Source of the DNA: an uncultured Opitutales bacterium
GTDB lineage: Bacteria > Verrucomicrobiota > Verrucomicrobiia > Opitutales > Seribacteraceae
NCBI GenBank assembly: GCA_943787575.1
Contig: CALSMY010000011.1
Span: 62,001-126,000, forward strand
Direction of reading: 5' to 3'
Length of the DNA: 64,000 bases
The notes below the pieces were generated by a model, which was given only the letters and a program-made list of their open reading frames with translations, was not told where the DNA came from and searched no databases. Positions 57,565 through 64,000 of the stretch are shown here, one piece after another (the stretch's first letter is position 1; each line of letters starts with the position of its first letter). Both the position numbers and the translations under genes were made by a program.

Positions 57565-58425
57565 ATGCTTTTAACTGTTGGAATGATTATCGTTTTTGTC
57601 TCCTGCATAGGAGGTTTTGCGGTCGCGGGCGGAAATCCAGTTTCTTTGATTCATGCTGGAGAAATTATGATTATTTGCGGAATCGGCTTGGGGATTCTAG
57701 TAGTTTCAAGTCCCAAGACGGTACTACTGAGTCTCAAAGATGATATTCTTAAGGCATTCAAGGGTGGTATAAGCGACCAAGGCAAATTTATTGACCTGCT
57801 CGTTATGCTGTACGAACTTTTCATGCTAGGTAGAAGGAAAGGCACGCCAGCACTTGACGAGCATGTTAGTGACCCCACCAATAGTTCTATTTTTTCTAAG
57901 TATCCTTCTTTCTTAAACGATAAGGGTTTGGTTGAATTCCTATGTAATTCTCTTAGGCCAATTGTTGACGGCCGGTGTAAACCAGGCGAGATTGGGGGAA
58001 TTTTAAAGTCTGAGCTAAGTAGTCGTGAGGCTGAGGCAAGTCGTTCTATCAAAGCAATTGAAATGATTTCTGATGCTCTGCCTGGAGTTGGTATTGTGGC
58101 AGCTGTTTTGGGAATTATTAATACCATGTCCAATTTGGAAGACCCAGAATCGGTTGGTTACAAGGTTGCTGCAGCACTGAGTGGGACATTTTTAGGAATT
58201 TTCCTTGCCTATGGAATTGGCGTGCCCTTAGGGCGATTGGTTTCGCTTAACCAAGGCCAAGAAATGCTTTATTACCGCATTGTTGAGCGTTCCGTTTCTG
58301 GATTTGCCACTGGACTTTCTCCAATCATGGCAGTCGAGATAGGGAGGCGTTCCCTTGATAAAGTGATGCAGCCTACTGCGGATGATCTCGAGGAAAAATG
58401 CAAGGACGCAGCTAAAGGCGGTTGA
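57565..58425 (+). CDS. motA: MotA, stator subunit
   Basis: This four-helix stator protein of 286 residues pairs with MotB to conduct ions. The conserved DALPGVGIVAAVLGIINTMSNLEDP (with the functional Pro) and ALSGTFLGIFLAYGIGVPL are present. The start ATG has no Shine-Dalgarno motif. motB follows 27 bases later. Confidence 0.95.
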   Translation: MLLTVGMIIVFVSCIGGFAVAGGNPVSLIHAGEIMIICGIGLGILVVSSPKTVLLSLKDDILKAFKGGISDQGKFIDLLVMLYELFMLGRRKGTPALDEHVSDPTNSSIFSKYPSFLNDKGLVEFLCNSLRPIVDGRCKPGEIGGILKSELSSREAEASRSIKAIEMISDALPGVGIVAAVLGIINTMSNLEDPESVGYKVAAALSGTFLGIFLAYGIGVPLGRLVSLNQGQEMLYYRIVERSVSGFATGLSPIMAVEIGRRSLDKVMQPTADDLEEKCKDAAKGG

Positions 58426-58452
58426 TTTATCGACCTAAACTAATTTTGCATT

Positions 58453-59256
58453 ATGCCTAGCATACCTCTTAAAAGGTCTTGGAATTTTTCTTTCGGACAC
58501 GGAGGGGCTTGGAAAGTTGCCTATGCTGATTTTGTAACCGGGATGATGTCTTTATTTTTGGTATTATGGATTTTATCGCAAGATGAAGAAGTTATCATAG
58601 CCACAACCCGTTTTTTTCGTGACCCTTACAAGGCAGGGGTTCCTAAATCTACTCCTATCGAGCAGAAAGATGCAAGACCTGGAAGTATGGTGGATCAAAT
58701 TGTTGGCAGGTCTGATACCACCATGAGAAATACAAATGATACGACTTCGATTGACATCGATGTACTTCATCGAATTGCCCAAGATTGGTATCAACGGTTG
58801 AAATTGCACGAAATTGATGATTCGACGATTCAATTAGAAGTTACCTCAGATGGATTGAAAGTAACTTTATACCATGGCGATGATAAACCTATTTTTGAGT
58901 CTACATCTTCCAAGTTGTCAACTCACGGAAGAAAAGTAATGCAGAGAATGTCTTGGTTGTTATCTCAACATGTTTTGGCATACAGAATAGATTCTCACTC
59001 TATGGGGCTTGCTGATAAAGTGAAGAATCATGAACTTGCTGAATGGGAGTTGTCCCTATACCAAGCAGTCGAAATTAACAACGCTCTGGGACACTACTCA
59101 GCGGGTGAATTGGATGGAAAGCTTGAACGGATGACTGGTCATGGGGCAACCAAGCCAAATCGAGTACGTTTTCCTAATCGGCCTGATAAAAATCGTCGGG
59201 TTGAAATTAGTCTAGCCTTGGATGTTAGCAAAGAGGATCTTGCTCGTTACCGCTAA
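58453..59256 (+). CDS. motB: MotB, stator subunit
   Basis: This 267-residue protein has one helix, GGAWKVAYADFVTGMMSLFLVLWIL, whose Asp26 is the ion-binding residue. A short plug and a C-terminal OmpA-like peptidoglycan-binding domain follow, ending NRRVEISLALD. The preserved Asp indicates a functional stator. Sodium or proton use cannot be told from the sequence alone. It is paired with motA. Confidence 0.95.
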   Translation: MPSIPLKRSWNFSFGHGGAWKVAYADFVTGMMSLFLVLWILSQDEEVIIATTRFFRDPYKAGVPKSTPIEQKDARPGSMVDQIVGRSDTTMRNTNDTTSIDIDVLHRIAQDWYQRLKLHEIDDSTIQLEVTSDGLKVTLYHGDDKPIFESTSSKLSTHGRKVMQRMSWLLSQHVLAYRIDSHSMGLADKVKNHELAEWELSLYQAVEINNALGHYSAGELDGKLERMTGHGATKPNRVRFPNRPDKNRRVEISLALDVSKEDLARYR

Positions 59257-59266
59257 ACTTTTTGAT

Positions 59267-59527
59267 ATGGATAGCTATTTAAAAGGTAGAGGCTTTAAGG
59301 ATGTTGAATCCGGAGATTCAAACTTTGAAGGTTTCTTAGAAGGTCAGAGTAGTAAACCAGACCAAGAACATGCAAATATTTCCGAGGATAGACCAAAAGA
59401 AAAATCGGTTATCTACGAAGAAGAGGGCTGTCCAAAAGTAGAAGTTGTTTCTGAGGAAGGGCGTCCCACATCTCTTGTCATTCATTTGCCTGACGGACGA
59501 CTTTTGGAAATTGATTGTATTTATTGA
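59267..59527 (+). CDS. small unknown protein between motB and flgF
   Basis: This 86-residue protein starts at ATG 59267, 10 bases after the motB stop; a longer reading would overlap motB. It is acidic and polar to about residue 50, then has a possible two-strand beta segment VEVVSEEGRPTSLVIHLPDGRLLEIDCIY. No family is recognised. It is the last gene before the second sigma-54 promoter. Confidence 0.5.
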   Translation: MDSYLKGRGFKDVESGDSNFEGFLEGQSSKPDQEHANISEDRPKEKSVIYEEEGCPKVEVVSEEGRPTSLVIHLPDGRLLEIDCIY

Positions 59528-59580
59528 TTTCTTGTAAAGTTTTTCTTTCGTGGAAGATGAACAATCTCTTTCATCTCTAA

Positions 59581-59596
59581 TGGCACAAGAATTGCT
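59581..59596 (+). promoter_or_regulatory. sigma-54 promoter before flgF
   Basis: TGGCAC-AAGAA-TTGCT at 59581-59596 has the GG (59582-59583) and GC (59594-59595) elements 10 bases apart, matching the sigma-54 consensus apart from the seventh base, A for G. Transcription should start near 59607, one base before the flgF GTG at 59608. It would drive flgF-flgG-flgA-flgH-flgI-flgJ separately from the first operon. Confidence 0.85.
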
Positions 59597-59607
59597 TTCA
59601 ATCATGC

Positions 59608-60369
59608 GTGAATCTCTCTTTATACGAAAACGCATCTGCACTACGCGGTCTTGAACAATATCAAAATGTCATAGCAAACAACATTGCGGCTAGTCATGTT
59701 GCAGGTTTTAAAAAGGTTGCAGTATCTTTCGAGGCTGTAGAGGGAGGCGAAATTGCTCGGTCCACTCATGATAGGTTGAGGAACGAAATGCCTGGTTCGT
59801 TCCCAGTTATGAAGAACCAAATCGATTTTAACGCAGGTGAATTAAAAGAGACTACTAATCCTTTGGATTTGGCATTACACGGAGATGGCTTTTTTGCTCT
59901 GATGAACCAAAATGGTGAACGAGTTTACACCAGAGACGGACAATTTTACTCAAATCCTGATGGTGGTATGGTAAACAGCATGGGACATGAATTTGTCGAT
60001 GAAGGAGGTAATGCGATTACCTTTGTACCAGGTCAAGGTGATGCATCAATAGATGATGAAGGTCAAATTTTTCAAGGTGAACAGCTAGTTGCTAAAATTG
60101 GTGTTTTTAACTTTGAAAACCCTACTACCGATCTGCAAAAAGTCGGTGGGGGATTTATAACCAAGGAGGAGGGGATTGAGCCAGAATTAGCTGAGCAAGG
60201 CTCTTTTAAGGTTTTGCAAGGTTTTTTAGAAAGTAGCAATGTCTCTGCTATACAAGAAATGATTGGACTGATTGAAGTATCTCGTGCACACGAGGCGAAT
60301 CAGAAAATGGTACAAGCTTTAGATGAAAATACAGGCAAGGCGATTGGAGCTCTTGGCCAAACTAATTAA
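59608..60369 (+). CDS. flgF: FlgF, distal/proximal rod protein
   Basis: This 253-residue rod protein has the hook/rod signature YQNVIANNIAASHVAGFKK near the N-terminus and a C-terminal SNVSAIQEMIGLIEVSRAHEANQKMVQALDENTGKAIG. The GTG at 59608 is the only reasonable start, since the next in-frame Met is at about residue 69. The order flgF-flgG is normal. Confidence 0.9.
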   Translation: MNLSLYENASALRGLEQYQNVIANNIAASHVAGFKKVAVSFEAVEGGEIARSTHDRLRNEMPGSFPVMKNQIDFNAGELKETTNPLDLALHGDGFFALMNQNGERVYTRDGQFYSNPDGGMVNSMGHEFVDEGGNAITFVPGQGDASIDDEGQIFQGEQLVAKIGVFNFENPTTDLQKVGGGFITKEEGIEPELAEQGSFKVLQGFLESSNVSAIQEMIGLIEVSRAHEANQKMVQALDENTGKAIGALGQTN

Positions 60370-60374
60370 CATAT

Positions 60375-61158
60375 ATGAACCTATCTTTATATTCCGGTGC
60401 GACGGGCATGCAGGCCCAGCAACTTAACCTCAATGTGATTTCCAATAACATCGCGAATGTTAACACGACTGGTTACAAGAAGAATAAAATTGAGTTTCAA
60501 GATCTTCTTTATCAAAACCCCAGGCAGTCAGGCGGTCAGACCGGTGCAGGAAATGTAATTCCGACTGGTGTGGAAATGGGAAATGGAACTAAAGTGGTTT
60601 CAACTGCGAAAATATTTACTCAAGGACAACTTACCCAAACAAGTGAAAAAATGGATATTGCCATTGATGGGAGGTGGCTTTTTTCAAGTTGAACGATCTG
60701 ACGGAACCGAAGCTTACACTCGTGATGGTGCTTTTAAAATTGGTCCTGATGGTCAAATTACTACGGCAGACGCACTTCCTCTAGCTGCTGGTCTTCAAAT
60801 TGATCCGGAGGTAACGAATGTATTTGTCTCCACTACCGGAGAGGTTTCCATCGAAACTGCCGCTGGTACCCAAATTATTGGTCAGCTAGAGTTAGTACGG
60901 TTTCCCAATCCCTCAGGTTTAAAATCTCTTGGTGGCAACCTGTACATTCAAACAGAAGCCAGTGGTGCTCCTGAAATTGGTGCTCCAGGAGAGAATGGTT
61001 TCGGTGTTCTGCAACAAGGTTATTTGGAAATGTCCAATGTAAATGTCGTTGAGGAAATGGTTAACATGATCATTGCTCAACGTGCTTACGAAGTGAATTC
61101 TAAATCGATTCAGACATCTGACGATATGCTTTCTCGCGTTAACCAGCTTAAGCGATAA
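60375..61158 (+). CDS. flgG: FlgG, distal rod protein (frameshifted)
   Basis: The N-terminal part LNLNVISNNIANVNTTGYKKNKIEFQDLLYQNPRQ is FlgG-like. After about residue 100 the frame moves by one base. Removing one G from the GGG run at about 60668-60670 gives MDIAIDGGGFFQVE, the expected junction. The C-terminus ends VVEEMVNMIIAQRAYEVNSKSIQT. The repaired length is about 260 residues, as in FlgG. Confidence 0.92.
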
Positions 61159-61980
61159 TTGAAAGTTAATTTACATCTTACCCTTCTTTTATTACTTCCA
61201 GCTGTTCTCTCAGCTGGAGTCGAAAGATTTTTACAACCCCTTAATCTTGAGGGTGGGAATCAATCGTATTCTCTTAAAAAAGCTGGTTTTCTTCGTCCCA
61301 GCACATTGAAGAATTACCAAAGCTTTGATACCTCGCCTAAAAAAAATTCGTCTCTGACTTCAGATCATTTAGAACGATTACTTGCCGATTCCCTCAAGCA
61401 TCGTTACCAAGCGTCCGGAGAAATTCGTGTAAACTTATCAACTTCGTGGCAATCTTTGAAGATAAGTTCATCCCCAATAATTAAAATCAGAGACATTTCT
61501 CCCGATGAATTAAGCTCAAGTTGTTTCATTCGTTTTAGTCTATGGGATGCAGGCAACAAGCTAGGAGATTTCTCTTATCCCTTGCGGGTCGCAAGCATGA
61601 ATGATGTTTATTTCTCTACCAAAAACTTATACCGGGGAACCAAGTTAAAAAAAGAGGATTTTCGTTTGCGGAAAGTAGATACTCTGAAGCAACACGCTAG
61701 CTCAGTTTCTAATACCACAGCCCTTAAAGGTTTTGAGCTTCAATCGAATTTAAATGCCAACTCTCCTCTCAAATGGAGTGTTTTATCTAAGTCTACCTTA
61801 ATTAAAAAGGGGCAGGTAGTTGATGTTTACGCTTCAGGCAATGGAATTTATGTAACCATGAAGGGACTTGCACTCGAGGATGGCGTTGCGGAATCACTGG
61901 TCAAGGTGAGGAATCTTTCTTCAGATAAGGAATTTCATGCCAAAGTCTTAACTGAAAGTAGCGTAAAAGTTCACCTTTGA
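61159..61980 (+). CDS. flgA: FlgA, P-ring assembly chaperone
   Basis: This periplasmic protein has a signal peptide (LTLLLLLPAVLSA) and a C-terminal SAF-type domain: NLYRGTKLKKEDFRLRKVDTL, then LIKKGQVVDVYASGNGIYVTMKGLALEDG. It assists P-ring formation. The start is TTG 61159, directly after the flgG stop. The product of 273 residues is longer than the enteric form. flgH overlaps it by 4 bases. Confidence 0.88.
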   Translation: MKVNLHLTLLLLLPAVLSAGVERFLQPLNLEGGNQSYSLKKAGFLRPSTLKNYQSFDTSPKKNSSLTSDHLERLLADSLKHRYQASGEIRVNLSTSWQSLKISSSPIIKIRDISPDELSSSCFIRFSLWDAGNKLGDFSYPLRVASMNDVYFSTKNLYRGTKLKKEDFRLRKVDTLKQHASSVSNTTALKGFELQSNLNANSPLKWSVLSKSTLIKKGQVVDVYASGNGIYVTMKGLALEDGVAESLVKVRNLSSDKEFHAKVLTESSVKVHL

Positions 61981-62624
61981 AAATAATTACAATGCCCAAA
62001 GTTATTTTAGTCTTAACATTGAGTCTCTTACCTGTGGTGGTAAGTGCAACCTCTCTTTGGTTAAAAAGCAGTAATAATCAACGTGGAATGTTCGGAGGTA
62101 AAAGAGCCTTTGCAGTTGGAGACTTGTTGACTATTGATGTTGCTGAAAGTTCATCCCTGGCAGCGTCTCAAAATTCTGTTAGAAATCGGCAACTAGAAGT
62201 TGAAAGTGCGGTAAAACAATTTTTATATGCAAATAGCAAACTCGGTACGCACAATGGTGGATTGCCAGGCACTCAAATTGAGAGCCAAAGTAGCAACCAA
62301 GGGGGCGGTTCAATAGCTAATACTCAAGATTTGAAAAGTCGAGTTAGCGTAATTGTTATTGATGTATTACCTAATGGGGTGCTTGTGCTTGAGGGGGCTA
62401 GGATGGTTACCTTTTCTGGGGAAAGTTACTTCGCCGTTCTTAAGGGATTGGTCCGACAAGAAGATATCGGTTTTGGTTTTAAGGATGGTTTGAGATATCG
62501 AAATATTGTTTCGTCCCAATACATTGCTGACGCTCAAATCGAATTTGTTTCCAAAGGCAGTCTTGATGACGCTCAAAAAGAGTCTTGGTATCAAAAACTA
62601 TCTACAATTCTCAATCCTTTCTAA
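61977..62624 (+). CDS. flgH: FlgH, L-ring protein
   Basis: This protein forms the outer-membrane ring of the basal body. The FlgH body is clear: FAVGDLLTIDVAESSSLAAS, then NGVLVLEGARMVTFSGE, QEDIGF and SSQYIADAQIEF. The signal peptide (LVLTLSLLPVVVSA) is followed by TSLWLK with no Cys, so the lipid-anchored N-terminus of most FlgH proteins is missing. The start is TTG 61977, or ATG 61992. The product is about 210-215 residues. Confidence 0.9.
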   Translation: MKIITMPKVILVLTLSLLPVVVSATSLWLKSSNNQRGMFGGKRAFAVGDLLTIDVAESSSLAASQNSVRNRQLEVESAVKQFLYANSKLGTHNGGLPGTQIESQSSNQGGGSIANTQDLKSRVSVIVIDVLPNGVLVLEGARMVTFSGESYFAVLKGLVRQEDIGFGFKDGLRYRNIVSSQYIADAQIEFVSKGSLDDAQKESWYQKLSTILNPF

Positions 62625-63727
62625 TGAAGCCAACCGTTCGATCCTTAGCTTTTTTTCTTTTGGGGGTAGCACCCATTTTTGTGTTTGGTGCTCGAATTAA
62701 AGACTTAACCGATGTTAGAGGGTTTAGGAGTAATCAACTCTTTGGATATGGAATTGTTACGGGTTTGAATGGCCAAGGTGATTCTCGCATAGAGTACACG
62801 GAGTTAGGAATTCTCAATGCCTTGGAATCGCTTGGTATTCGGGCTGACAAAGCAGACAAGTCTCGAAATATAGCTGCAGTTATGATTACTGCCGAAATTG
62901 GCCCTTTTGGAAAAGCAGGTACTAAGATGGATTTAACTGTTTCTTCCATCGGTAACGCAGACTCATTGCAGGGAGGTATTTTATTACAAACCCCTCTCAA
63001 GGGTGCGGATGGACTTGTTTATGCAGTAGCTCAAGGTCCCGTATCAATTGGTGGTTTGTCTGCCGGTAATGGGGGAGGGAATATTCAGGTTAATCATCCA
63101 ACAGTCGGTATCGTAACCAATGGTGCATTAATTGAGAGGGAGATATTTACTGATGCTTTATCCAAGGATTCAATCGATTTGTTATTAAGAGCACCAAACA
63201 ATTTAACTGCGGTTAAGATGGCTAAGGCTATTAATGGTTTCTACCCCGGTTCATCCCTTGCCGTAGATGGGGGTGTTGTTAATGTTAAAGTACCTGTTGA
63301 ATTTCTCGGTCAAACAACCAACTTTATCGCTGCTGTTGGAGAAGTTGAGGTAAAACCTGATATACCTGCCAAGATTATCATAAACGAACGCACTGGTACG
63401 ATTGTGGCTACCCAAAATGTTCGGATTTCTCCGGTCGCCGTTAGCAGCAGTAATGTTACCATTTTTCTCAACCCGACAACTGGGGTGAGTCAGCCATTAC
63501 CATTTTCTCGTGGTGCAACCGAAGTTATTGAGGGTGAAAATGCTGAATTAATTGAGGAGGTAGGTAGATTTGAGTCGCTTGACGAGTTGGATCCGCCAGG
63601 GGGAACAACCGTGAATGAATTGGCCACGGCTCTAAATAAGCTTGGTCTGACAACCCGCGAAATGACTTCAATTTTTCAATCAATTAAGAATGCCGGTGCT
63701 CTTCAAGCCGAGCTTGTTATCAACTAA
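62624..63727 (+). CDS. flgI: FlgI, P-ring protein
   Basis: This periplasmic ring protein begins at ATG 62624 (overlapping the flgH stop by one base) with a signal peptide ending FVFGA. Family motifs are RIKDLTDVRGFRSNQLFGYGIVTGLNGQGD, then TVSSIGNADSLQGGILLQTPLKGADG and IIINERTGTIVATQNVRISPVAV. The length of 367 residues is normal. Confidence 0.95.
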   Translation: MKPTVRSLAFFLLGVAPIFVFGARIKDLTDVRGFRSNQLFGYGIVTGLNGQGDSRIEYTELGILNALESLGIRADKADKSRNIAAVMITAEIGPFGKAGTKMDLTVSSIGNADSLQGGILLQTPLKGADGLVYAVAQGPVSIGGLSAGNGGGNIQVNHPTVGIVTNGALIEREIFTDALSKDSIDLLLRAPNNLTAVKMAKAINGFYPGSSLAVDGGVVNVKVPVEFLGQTTNFIAAVGEVEVKPDIPAKIIINERTGTIVATQNVRISPVAVSSSNVTIFLNPTTGVSQPLPFSRGATEVIEGENAELIEEVGRFESLDELDPPGGTTVNELATALNKLGLTTREMTSIFQSIKNAGALQAELVIN

Positions 63728-63738
63728 ATCATTCTTTA

Positions 63739-64000
63739 TGGAAAATAGTAGCATAAGCAGTAAGCATGTAAGTATGGATTCTTCCTTACTCATGGAGATG
63801 GTTCATTCGCAGAAAAATTCCGAGAGTGAAAAAACTGAGTTTGTATCCCAACAATTTGAATCTGTCCTCGTTAAGCAGTTTCTCAACGATGCTTTAAAGC
63901 CAATGTTTAAAGGTGTTTTTAATGAAAATAGTGAAGGTCATCGTTTATACAGGCATTTTTTTACGGATGCACTGTCCGAGAGCATTGCTCAAGGAGGTGG
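63739..64000 (+). CDS. flgJ: FlgJ rod-binding domain, 5' part
   Basis: An open frame from ATG 63739 runs off the end of the window. It encodes FESVLVKQFLNDALKPMF and YRHFFTDALSESIAQGG, the FlgJ N-terminal rod-binding pattern. Whether a muramidase domain follows cannot be seen. It is the expected neighbour of flgI. A later Met (at 63775) is an alternative start. Confidence 0.82.

Overview
This window is one bacterial chromosome segment, AT-rich by eye. It carries 62 protein genes, four tRNA genes and two strong sigma-54 promoters. No insertion sequence, prophage, CRISPR array or rRNA gene is visible. The P- and L-ring genes (flgI, flgH) imply an outer membrane. The mix of a compact flagellar locus, stand-alone prepilin-like proteins, a very large secreted coiled-coil protein and a giant FG-GAP/cadherin-like surface protein fits the PVC group, most likely Verrucomicrobiota (Opitutae-like). 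That placement is inference from gene content, not a phylogeny.

Layout. 1-2320: end of a respiratory complex I operon (nuoM tail, nuoN). 2366-9320: tRNA-Leu, a 1792-residue coiled-coil protein, a LON-domain protein, a small membrane protein and a helix-hairpin-helix protein. 9523-13967, mainly minus strand: tRNA-Phe, a nitroreductase, a ketoacyl synthase, tRNA-Ala, a protein with proline-rich tandem repeats, and hisA. 14071-21564: M42 peptidase, membrane protein, tRNA-Asp, metallo-beta-lactamase-fold hydrolase, DinG-like helicase, PP2C phosphatase, TPR protein and murJ. 21588-24356: four consecutive prepilin-like proteins. 24375-36924: menA, an M29-like peptidase, the giant surface protein, dxs-xseB, an M48 protease, a VanZ-like protein, an FmdB-like protein and a MORN-type lipoprotein.

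38544-64000 is a nearly complete flagellar locus on the plus strand: flgB-flgC-fliE-fliF-fliG-fliH-fliI-fliJ-(MotE-like)-fliK-flgD-flgE-fliL-fliM-fliN-fliO-fliP-fliQ-fliR-flhB-flhA-flhF-(unknown)-fliA-motA-motB-(unknown)-flgF-flgG-flgA-flgH-flgI-flgJ. It encodes the rod, MS ring, switch, export gate, stator, hook and P/L rings. Flagellin, cap and hook-filament junction genes are not in the window. A soluble PAS histidine kinase is encoded divergently from flgB. A near-consensus sigma-54 promoter precedes flgB and a second precedes flgF. Each is so close to its start codon that the predicted leader is only 1-2 nt.

Two cautions apply to the whole annotation. Ten clearly recognisable genes and one repeat protein are interrupted by single-base frameshifts, about 16 events, nearly all a net gain of one base in a short homopolymer. 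They include nuoN, murJ, fliR and flgG and look like sequence errors rather than gene decay; I give the repaired spans. Also, most starts lack a Shine-Dalgarno motif, so start choice rests on homology, overlap and promoter position.
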